Below are positions 14,403 to 24,063 of a stretch of DNA of 64,000 bases, in pieces. The stretch is from Pseudocolwellia agarivorans (GTDB lineage: Bacteria > Pseudomonadota > Gammaproteobacteria > Enterobacterales > Alteromonadaceae): NCBI RefSeq assembly GCF_002000085.1, contig NZ_MUZU01000002.1, positions 186,001 to 250,000 on the forward strand. Reading direction: 5' to 3'. A program made the translations under genes and the position numbers. Within the stretch, counting starts at the first letter, position 1. Each line of letters begins with the position of its first letter. The notes beneath the pieces are model-generated. The model saw nothing but the letters and a program-made list of their open reading frames with translations. It made no database searches and was not told the DNA's origin.

Positions 14403-16181
14403 ATGAAATTAAATAAACAACATCGTTTTCGTTCACAAGATTGGTTTGATAATAAAGAGCATATTGATTTAGCGGCTTTATATTTAGAGCGTTTTATGAA
14501 TTACGGCATTACACCTGAAGAGCTACGTTCGGGTAAACCTATTATTGGTATTGCGCAATCAGGCAGCGACTTAGCGCCATGTAATCGCATTCATCTTGAA
14601 CTAACTAAACGCGTTAAAGATGGCGTAAGAGCAGCAGGCGGTATACCGATTGAATTTCCAGCGCATCCTATTTTTGAAAATTGTAGACGCCCTACTGCTG
14701 CACTTGACCGTAACTTAGCTTACCTAGGTTTAGTAGAAATTTTATTTGGCTACCCAATTGATGCCGTTGTATTAACCACAGGTTGCGACAAAACGACACC
14801 GTCAAGCTTAATGGCGGCTTCTACTGTTGATATTCCAGCTATTGTTTTATCAGGTGGTCCAATGCTTGATGGCTGGCACGATGGTGAATTAGTAGGTTCT
14901 GGTACCGTTATTTGGCGCTCAAGAAAGCGTTTAGCAGCCGGAGAAATTGATGAAACTGAATTTCTTAATTTAGCCATGGACTCTGCCCCTTCTGCCGGAC
15001 ACTGCAATACGATGGGCACCGCATTAACCATGAACTCAGTTGCTGAAGCTTTAGGTATGTCGTTAACGGGTTGTGGCGCCATACCTGCTCCGTACAAAGA
15101 ACGTGGTCAAATGGCTTATCGAACTGGTGTTCGTATTGTAGAAATGGCTTATGAAGATTTAACGCCGTCAAAAATACTAACACGCGACGCTTTTGTTAAT
15201 GCCATGAAAGTTATTTCAGCCTTAGGTGGATCAACCAATGCACAACCGCATCTTATGGCAATGGCTCGACACGCAGGTGTTGAAATAACCGCTGAAGATT
15301 GGAATGAACTTGCACGACCTATTCCGTTACTGGCCAATGTTCAACCCGCAGGTAAATACCTAGGCGAACGTTTTCATAGAGCTGGTGGTGTACCTGCCAT
15401 TATGTGGGAATTATTAAACGCCAATAAACTTAATGGCGATGTATTAACCGTTACGGGCAAGCCATTAGCAGAAAACTTACAAAACCTACCTAAAATCGAC
15501 AGAGAAGTGATTAAGTCGTTTGATGAACCTATGTTGAAAGATGCCGGCTTTGCTGTGTTTTCTGGTAACTTTTTTGATTTCGCCATTATGAAAACCAGTG
15601 TTATTTCGCCTGAGTTTACGCAACGTTTTCTTTCTGAAAAAGGTAACGAAGGCGTGTTTGATGCGCGTGCAATAATTTTTGAAGACTCAGAAGATTATCA
15701 TCAACGCATTAACGATCCGGCATTGAACATTGATGCTCACTGTATTTTAGTTATTCGTGGCGCAGGCCCAATTGGCTGGCCGGGTTCGGCTGAAGTTGTA
15801 AACATGCAGCCACCTGATTACTTAATTAAACAAGGCATCACCAGCTTACCTACGTTGGGAGATGGTCGCCAATCGGGCACGTCAGACAGCCCTTCTATCT
15901 TACATGTTTCTCCTGAGAGTTCTGTTGGTGGCGGCTTAGCCTACCTACAAACAGGCGATATGTTACGTATCAACATGAACAAAGGCACCTGCGACGTATT
16001 ACTGCCAGAAGGTGAATTTGAAAGCCGTAAATCAGTAACACAGGTTACACCACCAAAATCACAAACACCGTGGCAAGAAATTTACCGCGATACGGTTGGC
16101 GATTTATCACAAGGTGCGGTTATCGAGCTTGCCACTAAGTATCAAGGTATTTCTAAAAAATTACCTAGGCACAATCATTAG
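14403..16181 (+). CDS. IlvD/Edd-family pentonate dehydratase (xylonate or L-arabinonate)
   Basis: Iron-sulfur dehydratase of 592 residues that converts a pentonate to 2-keto-3-deoxypentonate. The three cluster-binding cysteines expected for the [2Fe-2S] pentonate dehydratases are in place: Cys60 (GSDLAPCNR), Cys128 (TTGCDKTTPSS) and Cys201 (SAGHCNTMGTA). GGSTNA, near residue 276, is also present. The length matches Caulobacter XylD. Context (next genes: FAH-family dehydratase, semialdehyde dehydrogenase, lactonase) fixes the pathway, but not whether the substrate is D-xylonate or L-arabinonate, because the subfamilies share these residues. The flanking GH43 beta-xylosidase favours xylonate. 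Dihydroxyacid dehydratase (IlvD) is unlikely because of the pathway context. Confidence 0.88.
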   Translation: MKLNKQHRFRSQDWFDNKEHIDLAALYLERFMNYGITPEELRSGKPIIGIAQSGSDLAPCNRIHLELTKRVKDGVRAAGGIPIEFPAHPIFENCRRPTAALDRNLAYLGLVEILFGYPIDAVVLTTGCDKTTPSSLMAASTVDIPAIVLSGGPMLDGWHDGELVGSGTVIWRSRKRLAAGEIDETEFLNLAMDSAPSAGHCNTMGTALTMNSVAEALGMSLTGCGAIPAPYKERGQMAYRTGVRIVEMAYEDLTPSKILTRDAFVNAMKVISALGGSTNAQPHLMAMARHAGVEITAEDWNELARPIPLLANVQPAGKYLGERFHRAGGVPAIMWELLNANKLNGDVLTVTGKPLAENLQNLPKIDREVIKSFDEPMLKDAGFAVFSGNFFDFAIMKTSVISPEFTQRFLSEKGNEGVFDARAIIFEDSEDYHQRINDPALNIDAHCILVIRGAGPIGWPGSAEVVNMQPPDYLIKQGITSLPTLGDGRQSGTSDSPSILHVSPESSVGGGLAYLQTGDMLRINMNKGTCDVLLPEGEFESRKSVTQVTPPKSQTPWQEIYRDTVGDLSQGAVIELATKYQGISKKLPRHNH

Positions 16182-16241
16182 TTGTTACTCACAAAAAAGC
16201 GTTTACATCATTTAACTTAGAACAAACAGAAGATAATTATT

Positions 16242-17429
16242 ATGCAATTAGAGCAACATTTACCATCAGATCAATACGCTGGCACCTTAATTGGTAGAGC
16301 TTGGATACCGGCTAATTTAACAAAAAGCACAGCCAATTGTGGTGGCCCGTCGCCAATCTGGTTGAACGATTCAAACGTTTACGACTTATCTTCATTAGCG
16401 CCAACTTGTTCTGAAATTCTGAATAAAGGTATTACCAAGCAAGCATTATTAGCCGGTAACTTTCCTGTTATTGGTAGTGTTGAAACCCTTATAGCTAACT
16501 CCATTAATTATCCATGTAATACCGACTATTTACACCTTTTAGCGCCTTTTGATTTACAAGCAATAAAAGCGTGTGGCGTAACCTTTGTTTGTTCGATGAT
16601 CGAAAGAGTTATAGAAGAAAAAGCTAACGGCAACCCAGAAATTGCCAAAGGTATATGTTCTAAAATTGATGAAACCATAGGATCAAGTATTGAAAATTTA
16701 GTGCCCGGTTCTCCTGAAGCATTAGAGCTAAAAGAAGTATTGATCAAAGAAAACATGTGGTCGCAATACTTAGAAGTAGGCATTGGCCCTTATGCTGAGG
16801 TGTTTACTAAATCGCAATCTATGTCGTCTGTTGGTTTGGGTGCACAAGTCGGTATTCACCCTATATCAAGCTGGAACAACCCTGAACCTGAAGTGGTACT
16901 TGCCGTTAACAACCAAGGAACCATTGTTGGGGCAACGTTAGGAAACGACGTTAACTTACGTGATGTTGAAGGCCGAAGCGCTCTACTTTTAGGTAAAGCA
17001 AAAGACAACAATGCGTCATGCTCTATTGGGCCATTCATTCGTTTATTTGATGAAACCTTTACCCTTAACGATGTTAAATCAACTCAAGTAACATTGAAGG
17101 TAAAAGGCGACGATGGTTACGAGCTTGAAGCCACCAATGATATGACGCAAATCAGCCGAGATATTGAAGATCTTGTCGCACAAACGATTTCAACATCGCA
17201 TCAATACCCTGATGGTTTTGCACTATTTACCGGAACTTTATTTACACCAACACAAGATAGAGACGAAGCGGGTAAAGGCTTTACACATAAACCTGACGAT
17301 CTTGTTGTTATATCCGCAAGCAAGCTTGGCGCTTTACAAAACAAAGTGCACTTTTCAGACCAAATTCCACCTTGGGAGTTTGGTATTAGCGCACTAATCA
17401 AGAACCTAGCACAACGTAACTTACTTTAA
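16242..17429 (+). CDS. FAH-superfamily 2-keto-3-deoxypentonate dehydratase (XylX/AraD1-like)
   Basis: 395-residue enzyme that should dehydrate 2-keto-3-deoxypentonate to alpha-ketoglutarate semialdehyde, step four of the Weimberg-type route. The C-terminal half carries the fumarylacetoacetate-hydrolase fold: KSQSMSSVGLGAQVGI, then WNNPEPEVVLAVN with the metal-binding glutamates (about 215 and 217), then GNDVNLRDVEGRSALLLGKAKD. The length matches Caulobacter XylX and the AraD1 group. The gene sits between the pentonate dehydratase and the semialdehyde dehydrogenase with gaps of about 60 bp on each side, in operon order. It is assigned by fold and neighbours; xylose versus arabinose specificity is not decided. 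Confidence 0.85.
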   Translation: MQLEQHLPSDQYAGTLIGRAWIPANLTKSTANCGGPSPIWLNDSNVYDLSSLAPTCSEILNKGITKQALLAGNFPVIGSVETLIANSINYPCNTDYLHLLAPFDLQAIKACGVTFVCSMIERVIEEKANGNPEIAKGICSKIDETIGSSIENLVPGSPEALELKEVLIKENMWSQYLEVGIGPYAEVFTKSQSMSSVGLGAQVGIHPISSWNNPEPEVVLAVNNQGTIVGATLGNDVNLRDVEGRSALLLGKAKDNNASCSIGPFIRLFDETFTLNDVKSTQVTLKVKGDDGYELEATNDMTQISRDIEDLVAQTISTSHQYPDGFALFTGTLFTPTQDRDEAGKGFTHKPDDLVVISASKLGALQNKVHFSDQIPPWEFGISALIKNLAQRNLL

Positions 17430-17491
17430 TCGGGTTTATTTGAATATAAATTCACTCTGTTTACTGAACCAAATTTAGGAATATTCAACTT

Positions 17492-19084
17492 ATGTACAAG
17501 CTAACACAACAATCATATATCGCCGGATCATGGGTTACTCCACAAGGTGAAGCGTTTAATGCTCAAAACCCAGCTACTCAAGAATTATTAGCTGATCACA
17601 ATAATTGCCTTGAAGTTGACGTAAATAACGCTATGCAAGCCGCGCAAGATGCGTATCCGGTTTTTAGCCAGCTCTCGCCAGAAAAACATGCTGAATTTTT
17701 AATAACTATCGCTGAAGAAATTGAAGCATTAGGCGATCAATTACTTACCGTATGCGACAAAGAATCTGGATTAGGTTTACCAAGATTAACTGGTGAACGT
17801 GGTCGCACAACAGGCCAAATTAAAGCCTTTGCTGAAATAGTTAAAAACGCGAGTTGGACACAAGCCAGTATTGATACCGCGATACCTGATCGAGCTCCTT
17901 TACCTAAGCCAGATCTACGTAAAATGTTAAAGCCTATTGGGCCTGTTGCCGTATTTGGCGCGTCTAACTTTCCGTTTGCTTTTGGCACGTTAGGTGGAGA
18001 TACCATTTCAGCACTTGCGGCGGGTAATCCAGTTGTTGTTAAAGGTCATCCTTCTCATCCTGCGACTAACGAACTCATGGCTTATGCGATTAGTAACGCT
18101 ATTGCCCGTTGTGAACTTCCAAAAGGTGTTTTCTCATTACTGCAAGGCAACGCTATTCCATTATCCGTACAACTGGTTTGTCATCCATTCACTGAAGCGG
18201 TTGGTTTTACAGGTTCTTTAGGCGGCGGTAGAGCAATAATGGACGCCGCAGCTAAAAGAGCTAAACCTATTCCTGTGTATGCAGAAATGGGCAGTGTTAA
18301 CCCAATGTTTTTCACTAAAAACACACTAGATAAATCGGGCGAAGCCCTTGCTCAAGCGCTTGCTGGTTCTGTATGTATGGGAACAGGCCAATTTTGTACA
18401 TCGCCAGGCGTTATTGTTATTCAAAAGAACGACGCTTTTGTTAGTACCTTAGCTGAAACAATGAATGCTAATGCGAAAGGGTTAATGCTAAATGCAGGTA
18501 TCGGACAAGCGTTTTTAAAAGGTGTTGGACAGTTTATTACAAGTGGTGACGTTGAATGGGTTAATAAAAATGAAACCAGCTTAGCCTCGTCAATCGACAA
18601 TGCTTTACTACCACCAAACGTTGTATTAAAAACAGCGGCAAGTGCTTTCTTACAAAATCCACAATTACAAAATGAAGTATTTGGTCCTGCAACTTTAGTG
18701 GTTGAATGTGACGATGAAATTGAATTTTTAGCAATAGCTAAAGTATTAGAAGGTAACTTAACTGCCAGCATACACGCCGTTGATGAAGACAACGCTTTAG
18801 TTAAAGAACTACTTGTTTTACTGGAACAAAAAACTGGACGTATTATCTTTAATGGTTTCCCTACTGGTGTTGAAGTTTGTGGTTCGCAGCATCATGGTGG
18901 CCCTTACCCTGCTTCGTCAAATGGTGCTACAACCAGTGTAGGTATTGACGCAATTCATAGATTCACCCGTTTTGTTGCTTACCAAAATACACCCCAACAA
19001 CTATTACCAACAGAGCTACAAGATACAAATCCTTATAACATTGTTCGTCGCGTAAATGGCGAATTTACTGCAAAAGCTATTTAA
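17492..19084 (+). CDS. Alpha-ketoglutarate semialdehyde dehydrogenase (ALDH family)
   Basis: NAD(P)-dependent oxidation of 2,5-dioxopentanoate to 2-oxoglutarate, the last step of the oxidative pentose pathway and its entry into the TCA cycle. 530 residues with standard ALDH residues: Lys184 in VVVKGHPSHP, glycine-rich FTGSLGGGRA near 239-248, general base Glu265 in PVYAEMGSVNP and nucleophile Cys302 in MGTGQFCTSPG. The QFCTSPG form and length fit the KGSA dehydrogenase group of sugar-acid operons. Downstream is a perfect 13 bp hairpin before the lactonase gene. Confidence 0.88.
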   Translation: MYKLTQQSYIAGSWVTPQGEAFNAQNPATQELLADHNNCLEVDVNNAMQAAQDAYPVFSQLSPEKHAEFLITIAEEIEALGDQLLTVCDKESGLGLPRLTGERGRTTGQIKAFAEIVKNASWTQASIDTAIPDRAPLPKPDLRKMLKPIGPVAVFGASNFPFAFGTLGGDTISALAAGNPVVVKGHPSHPATNELMAYAISNAIARCELPKGVFSLLQGNAIPLSVQLVCHPFTEAVGFTGSLGGGRAIMDAAAKRAKPIPVYAEMGSVNPMFFTKNTLDKSGEALAQALAGSVCMGTGQFCTSPGVIVIQKNDAFVSTLAETMNANAKGLMLNAGIGQAFLKGVGQFITSGDVEWVNKNETSLASSIDNALLPPNVVLKTAASAFLQNPQLQNEVFGPATLVVECDDEIEFLAIAKVLEGNLTASIHAVDEDNALVKELLVLLEQKTGRIIFNGFPTGVEVCGSQHHGGPYPASSNGATTSVGIDAIHRFTRFVAYQNTPQQLLPTELQDTNPYNIVRRVNGEFTAKAI

Positions 19085-19113
19085 GCTGCCCTGCAATACT
19101 TTATTGTAAAACG

Positions 19114-19145
19114 TTTAAAACCTTCTCTAAAAAGAAGGTTTTAAA
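19114..19145. terminator. Hairpin between semialdehyde dehydrogenase and lactonase genes
   Basis: TTTAAAACCTTCT and AGAAGGTTTTAAA form a perfect 13 bp stem with a 6 nt loop. There is no T-run after it, so it may be an mRNA-stabilising or attenuating structure inside the operon rather than a full stop. Confidence 0.55.
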
Positions 19146-19166
19146 AAATCAAAGTTAAGGATGTAT

Positions 19167-20087
19167 ATGTCACAGCCAATCACTAACGAGAACGCCAAAT
19201 TAGTACACAAAAGCCATTGTCGAATAGGCGAAGGTGTTATTTGGTCAGTTGCCGAACAAGCCCTTTATTGGACCGATATTTTAGGCAATATCGTTTATCG
19301 CAATAAAAATAACGTGACTGAATCTTGGCCACTACAACAAAGTTTAACCAGTATAGGTTTTACCACTGACAACACCTTAGTCGGAACATTTTACGATGGT
19401 TTTTACGCTTTAGATCTGGTCAACGGTGTACACAAAAAAATAGCGGCGCCTGACTTAGATTATTCAACCATTCGCTTTAATGATGGCGCTGTTGATACTC
19501 ATGGGCAATTTTGGGCTGGCACTATGCACACTGACGACCCAATGAACAATGCCCTAGGTTCGCTATACCGCTTTGATGAAACCGGACAACCAAGCCTGCA
19601 AGACGATAACTACTATTGCACGAATGGCCCATGCTTTACCGCTGACGGAAGCGTTATGTATCACACCGACACCTTAGTTAATCAAAAAATATATCGTTGC
19701 GAGCTTGATGCAAAAGGCAATTTTGTTAGTCGTTCAACTTTCTTACATTTTGATAAAGAAGGCACCTATCCCGACGGCATGTGCTTAGACAAAAACGGTA
19801 ATTTATGGGTTGCACTTTGGGGTGGTTGGGGTGTTAACCAATACTCACCTGACGGCACTTTACTGCAACATATTGAGTTACCAGTTGCACAAGTAACTAA
19901 GTGTATTTTTGGTGGTGAAAATTTAGATACTTTATTTATAACAACAGCGTCTGAATATTTGTCTGATGAAGATAAAGCTAAACAACCTTTGGCTGGTTGT
20001 TTGTTTTCAGTGAAAACCAATACGCAAGGCAGAGCAGAAAATTTATACCAACACACATTATCACAAGAAAAAGGCACTGAATCATGA
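19167..20087 (+). CDS. SMP-30/gluconolaconase-family pentonolactonase (XylC-like)
   Basis: Hydrolyses the sugar lactone formed by pentose oxidation to the free pentonate. Start chosen at 19167 because AAGGA lies at proper spacing; an in-frame ATG six bases earlier is too close. The six-bladed propeller motifs with metal ligands are seen: RIGEGVIW (Glu near 22-24), RFNDGAVD, YYCTNGPCFTADG (Asn near 153-155), YPDGMCLDKNGNLWVALWGG (Asp near 203-205). There is no signal peptide. The stop overlaps the next start by four bases (ATGA), so the cupin lipoprotein is translationally coupled. The lactonase confirms that an upstream sugar 1-dehydrogenase must exist; none is in this operon. Confidence 0.87.
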   Translation: MSQPITNENAKLVHKSHCRIGEGVIWSVAEQALYWTDILGNIVYRNKNNVTESWPLQQSLTSIGFTTDNTLVGTFYDGFYALDLVNGVHKKIAAPDLDYSTIRFNDGAVDTHGQFWAGTMHTDDPMNNALGSLYRFDETGQPSLQDDNYYCTNGPCFTADGSVMYHTDTLVNQKIYRCELDAKGNFVSRSTFLHFDKEGTYPDGMCLDKNGNLWVALWGGWGVNQYSPDGTLLQHIELPVAQVTKCIFGGENLDTLFITTASEYLSDEDKAKQPLAGCLFSVKTNTQGRAENLYQHTLSQEKGTES

Positions 20088-20566
20088 ACAATAAAACATA
20101 TTTAAAAGCTATTGGCTTAACACTTTCATTTACATTAGCGAGTGCGTGTTCTTCTATCGCTACCAATAAAACAAACAATACAGAAAAAGCTACAGAACAA
20201 AAAGCAACAATTCAATCAAGCATTGTAAGTTTTGAAAACGCTCATAAAACTCCATACGACCACAGTGTGTTCCATACCTATTTTATGGGCGATACCACAA
20301 CAACAAAAGAAGCCATTGTTGGAATAGCCATAATTGAACCAGGCCATGAAATTCATCCCGCTCATAAACACGAAGACGAAGAATATTTATTAATTATAGA
20401 AGGCTCGGGTGTTTGGACATTAAACGGGGTTGAAACACCAGCTAAAGCTGGCGATGTACTGTTCGCATCACCTTGGGACATGCACGGTATATTCAATACA
20501 GGCGATGTTCCAATGAAATTTTTTGTTACCAGAGCAAAAGGTAAAAACGTGACCATTAAACAATAA
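20084..20566 (+). CDS. Cupin-domain lipoprotein
   Basis: 160 residues with a lipoprotein signal (lipobox ASAC, Cys22), then a single cupin barrel: EPGHEIHPAHKHEDEEYLLIIEGSG carries the metal-binding His/His/Glu set and the second motif is GDVLFASPWDMHGIFNTG. Translation is coupled to the lactonase by the ATGA overlap. Cupins of this type bind or isomerise sugars or uronates. A periplasmic role in sugar binding or epimerisation, next to a symporter gene, is plausible but unproven. Confidence 0.75.
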   Translation: MNNKTYLKAIGLTLSFTLASACSSIATNKTNNTEKATEQKATIQSSIVSFENAHKTPYDHSVFHTYFMGDTTTTKEAIVGIAIIEPGHEIHPAHKHEDEEYLLIIEGSGVWTLNGVETPAKAGDVLFASPWDMHGIFNTGDVPMKFFVTRAKGKNVTIKQ

Positions 20567-20618
20567 AAACACGTACTCATAAAATAACAATAATAATCAA
20601 AAGCTAGGAACAACCAAC

Positions 20619-21959
20619 ATGGCAACTACACCCCCTTTAACAACAAAGTTAACAACCAAAGAAAAACTCGCCTATGGTTTAGGTGACACGGGCAGCAACA
20701 TAGTTTTCCAAGTTGTTATCGCCTTTATGATGTTTTATTACACTGACGTATTCGGAATTACCGCAGCAGAAGCCGGTACGTTAATGTTAGTTGTACGTGC
20801 GTTTGACGCAATAACAGATCCGTTAATGGGTGCATTAGCTGATAGAACAAAGTCTCGTTGGGGCCGTTATCGTCCATATTTATTATGGATGGCGATACCT
20901 TTTTCATTACTCACCATTATTGCTTTTATAACGCCTGATACCTCTCATGCAAATAAACTTATATACGCTTACATTACCTATTCTTTAATGATGCTAGCGT
21001 ACACGGCCATTAATATTCCTTACTCCGCATTAGGTGGAATACTCACAACAGACATACAAGAAAGAGCCTCAGTGCAAGCTTGGCGTTTCGCTATGGCTAA
21101 AGCGGGCGGACTTATTGTTGCCCTACTGACTCTGCCCCTTGTTGCTTATTTTGGCCAAGGCGATGAACAACTTGGTTTTAGTTTAGCGATGACAGTGTTG
21201 TCGTTAGTTGCTATGGCTTGTTTTATCGCATGTTTTCTTTTTACGAAAGAACGTGCGCAAGAAGTTACCGAAAATGCTCCAATTAAAACGGATATATTTG
21301 CTGTATTAAAAAATGATCAATGGCGCGTATTAGCCGCAGTCACTTTTGTTGTATTGATCACCGTAGCTATGCGTGGCGGTGTTATGGCGTATTACGTGAC
21401 TTACTACCTAAAACATGAGGAACTTGTAAGCTTGTTTATTACCGCCAGCATGTTTGGTGGCATATTAGGTGCTTTGATGTCGAATTGGGCAATAAAGTTT
21501 ATATGTAAAGTTAAGTTAATGAAAATTGCTTGTTTAGGTATAACAACAACAAGCGCCATACTTTATTTTGTACCTGCAGACAAAGTATACCTAGCTCTTT
21601 CTGTTACGCTAATAACACAGTTTTTTCATATGATATTTATTCCTTTATTGTTCTCTGCAGTACCTGACACTGTAGATTATAGTTTGAAGAAGTCTGGCAA
21701 TGGACCAATGGCAATGAGTGTTTCAGGACACTTACTTAGCTTAAAATTTGGTATTGCTATTGGTGGAGCACTAACTGGTTGGATGCTTGCAGGATATGGT
21801 TATCAAGCCAATGTAGAACAAACTCAGTCTTCACTTGATGGCATTATTATTATCTTTGCTGCTAGCCCAGCTATTGGTGCTTTAATTGCGTACGTATTAT
21901 TGAATTTTTATAAACTTGACTACACATGGTCAAAAACAATGAACACAACCACCGAATAA
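20619..21959 (+). CDS. GPH-family sugar/cation symporter
   Basis: 446-residue, twelve-helix inner-membrane transporter of the glycoside-pentoside-hexuronide family (MelB, XylP, XynP type). Typical segments are KLAYGLGDTGSNIVF at the N-terminus, then RAFDAITDPLMGALADRTKSRWGRYRPYLLW (cation and sugar-binding region, Asp-rich helix II and loop), and PDTVDYSLKKSGNGPMAMSVSGH late in the protein. Given the operon and the cytoplasmic GH43 beta-xylosidase, it probably imports xylo-oligosaccharides or xylosides. The next gene follows 12 bp after its stop. Confidence 0.88.
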   Translation: MATTPPLTTKLTTKEKLAYGLGDTGSNIVFQVVIAFMMFYYTDVFGITAAEAGTLMLVVRAFDAITDPLMGALADRTKSRWGRYRPYLLWMAIPFSLLTIIAFITPDTSHANKLIYAYITYSLMMLAYTAINIPYSALGGILTTDIQERASVQAWRFAMAKAGGLIVALLTLPLVAYFGQGDEQLGFSLAMTVLSLVAMACFIACFLFTKERAQEVTENAPIKTDIFAVLKNDQWRVLAAVTFVVLITVAMRGGVMAYYVTYYLKHEELVSLFITASMFGGILGALMSNWAIKFICKVKLMKIACLGITTTSAILYFVPADKVYLALSVTLITQFFHMIFIPLLFSAVPDTVDYSLKKSGNGPMAMSVSGHLLSLKFGIAIGGALTGWMLAGYGYQANVEQTQSSLDGIIIIFAASPAIGALIAYVLLNFYKLDYTWSKTMNTTTE

Positions 21960-21971
21960 GGCAGTACAACA

Positions 21972-22940
21972 ATGAAACTTTTAATGTGGATAGACGCTAA
22001 GTTTATGGACACGGCTGCCAACATAAAACTACATGAATATGCCGGAAACAGAGACGTTCTAATAACTACAGATATTAACCTTGTTTTAGAAAACGCTTCT
22101 GACATCGACATAGTTTTAGGCGATTTTCCAAGAGAGCATTTAGCTTTACTCCCAAAGCTAATTTGGTTCCAACAATTTGGAACAGGAGTTGAGTGGCTAA
22201 TTAGTCACCCTTATTTAATTAAGGCTCCCTTTTTATTAACTAACTGCTCGGACGATCATCACGATGTTGTTGCTGATCACCTGATGGCATTAGTACTTAG
22301 TATTACCCGCGGTATTCCACAATTTGTTAATAGTCAAAGTAAAAAACAGTGGCAGCAAACCAGCCTGACCAACTGCGACAACTTGTTTCAACTTCGTGGT
22401 AAAACCGTTTTAGTGGTTGGGCTTGGTTCTGTAGGTTTAGCGATTATTAATCGTTTACTTCCTTTTGGTGTAAACATTATTGGTGTTCGTAAAAATATCA
22501 ACAAAAGCGTTAAAAACGTAAGTAAACTTTATAGTATTGATGAGCTAGGCATTGCAGCTCAGCAAGCTAATATCGTTATTACCTGCTTACCGCGCACCGA
22601 CGAAACAACGCATTTATTTAATGATGCGTTTTTTGAAGCCATGCCAAAGCCAGGCTTTTTCTTTAATATTGGTCGTGGAAATGCAGTTAACGAAACGGCC
22701 TTGGTTAATGCTTTAGCAACAGGAAAACTGAATGGTGCAGCAATCGATGTAACCATAGAAGAGCCATTAAATAAAGAATCACCTCTATGGACAGCGCCTA
22801 ATTTACTCATTACGCCACATGTTGGCGGCACCTATAACGATGTAATGAAAACATGGCGAGATGTAGCGTTAGACAACTTAGCCCTGTATCAACAAGGTAA
22901 TGAACTTAGAAATGTAGTTGATAAAGCTTCAGGGTATTAA
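21972..22940 (+). CDS. D-isomer-specific 2-hydroxyacid dehydrogenase
   Basis: NAD(P)-dependent oxidoreductase of 322 residues. The Rossmann motif VVGLGSVGLAI begins near residue 148, and the catalytic triad is Arg235 (NIGRGNAVNE), Glu264 (DVTIEEPL) and His283 (TPHVGGT), as in glyoxylate/hydroxypyruvate reductases. It is the last gene of the pentose operon, 12 bp after the symporter. Possible roles are reduction of keto acids or glycolaldehyde-derived glyoxylate, or of a keto-deoxy intermediate; the sequence does not decide. The DxxxxxxE spacing and absence of ACT domains exclude SerA-type enzymes. Confidence 0.82.
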   Translation: MKLLMWIDAKFMDTAANIKLHEYAGNRDVLITTDINLVLENASDIDIVLGDFPREHLALLPKLIWFQQFGTGVEWLISHPYLIKAPFLLTNCSDDHHDVVADHLMALVLSITRGIPQFVNSQSKKQWQQTSLTNCDNLFQLRGKTVLVVGLGSVGLAIINRLLPFGVNIIGVRKNINKSVKNVSKLYSIDELGIAAQQANIVITCLPRTDETTHLFNDAFFEAMPKPGFFFNIGRGNAVNETALVNALATGKLNGAAIDVTIEEPLNKESPLWTAPNLLITPHVGGTYNDVMKTWRDVALDNLALYQQGNELRNVVDKASGY

Positions 22941-23198
22941 CTTTAAACTTTGTATACATAGCGGCTCTAAAGTTAAAGCTATTCAATAGTAAGTGATTGA
23001 GTGTAAGTAATAAATTAGCTATATTGCTTCCTAGCTAATGAAGGTGTTACAGCGGAAGTCATCACAAACGAACCTTCCCTTGATATTTCTATCAACAATA
23101 AATAGCTAATACTAGAGCCCAATATAACGAACTAAATCAGTTCTTATTAACGGCTCTCATTAAATTAAAAACCATCATAAAATAAAAGGAAAATATTT

Positions 23199-23588
23199 AT
23201 GAACACTAAATTACTCTCATCTATCGCCTTAGTCGCTGTATTCTTAACTGGCTGTAAAACCGTATCTTCATCTTCGGCTCCCTACGTAGAAACTAATATG
23301 CGCGTTACAGGGCCTATCTATATGACCACAGCTACAATTCCTGAAAGTGTCGGTTATACGGTTATCGGCAACGTTAAAGCCAATGCCCGCCAAGGCTATG
23401 ATAAAGTTGAAACCTTATATCCTTTAATTGCAGATGAAGCGAAAAAAGTAGGCGCTAATGCCGTTATTAATGTTAAAGGTGGGAGAACTGTTTCTGCATT
23501 TTCTTGGGCTGCTCCATTCGTAAGTGGTACAGCAATTAAAATTGATGATGTAAGTAAGCTAGAAAGCTTTAAAGGTAAAGTTAACTAA
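23199..23588 (+). CDS. Small lipoprotein, YbjQ-like
   Basis: 129 residues with a lipoprotein signal (lipobox LTGC, Cys19). The mature part resembles the YbjQ/DUF74-type heavy-metal-binding fold: a strand TVIGNVKANARQGYDK, a helix LYPLIADEAKKVGANAVINVKG and then SAFSWAAPFVSGTAIKI. An AAAGGAAAA ribosome-binding site precedes the ATG. It is followed after 33 bp by a small membrane protein gene on the same strand. Function unknown; not obviously linked to sugar use. Confidence 0.6.
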   Translation: MNTKLLSSIALVAVFLTGCKTVSSSSAPYVETNMRVTGPIYMTTATIPESVGYTVIGNVKANARQGYDKVETLYPLIADEAKKVGANAVINVKGGRTVSAFSWAAPFVSGTAIKIDDVSKLESFKGKVN

Positions 23589-23621
23589 TCACAGCACAAA
23601 GTCATTCCAAAAGGAGTAAGC

Positions 23622-23975
23622 ATGAGTGAAGAAATACTAGAAAATGAACCGTCAAGTAAAAATACCGCTAAAATCATTTACATACTTTATTTGATTGGGC
23701 TTTTCTTTGGCATCACCGGAGTAATTGGTGTAGTTATGGCTTATGTGAATAAAGATGACGCTTCACAATGGTTAAAAACACATTACCAATTTCAGATCCG
23801 AACCTTTTGGATTGGCGCTCTTTATATGTTTTTAGGCTCATTACTTTCGTTAGTATTAATTGGTTGGTTTATTCTTTTATTTTGGGTTGTATGGTTAATT
23901 ATACGTTCAGTAAAAGGACTTAAAGCACTTGACTCTAACAGAGCCATTGAAAACCCAACAAGCTGGTTTTTTTAA
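23622..23975 (+). CDS. DUF4870-family small membrane protein
   Basis: 117 residues with three hydrophobic segments (about 19-42, 65-82 and 83-97). The C-terminal RSVKGLKALDSNRAIENPTSWFF is the characteristic DUF4870/TIC20-like ending, and WLKTHYQFQIRTFW is the usual central motif. AAAGGAG precedes the ATG. Function unknown in general. It ends just before a strong hairpin shared with the convergent gene. Confidence 0.8.
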   Translation: MSEEILENEPSSKNTAKIIYILYLIGLFFGITGVIGVVMAYVNKDDASQWLKTHYQFQIRTFWIGALYMFLGSLLSLVLIGWFILLFWVVWLIIRSVKGLKALDSNRAIENPTSWFF

Positions 23976-23981
23976 TATGAT

Positions 23982-24019
23982 AGCTGGCCAACATTTATAA
24001 ATAACTGCAATGGCCAGCT
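23982..24019. terminator. Terminator between convergent genes
   Basis: AGCTGGCCA (23982-23990) and TGGCCAGCT (24011-24019) form a perfect 9 bp GC-rich stem, between the DUF4870 gene and the convergent lipoprotein gene. Confidence 0.65.
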
Positions 24020-24063
24020 TTAACAAGCCTTTTCAATAATGATAATTGAAACTTTTAAGCCTA

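Noticed and set aside
14403-16181. Dihydroxyacid dehydratase (ilvD) or phosphogluconate dehydratase (edd)
   Set aside because: Neighbouring FAH-type dehydratase, KGSA dehydrogenase and lactonase genes, and the cysteine pattern, fit a pentonate dehydratase better.
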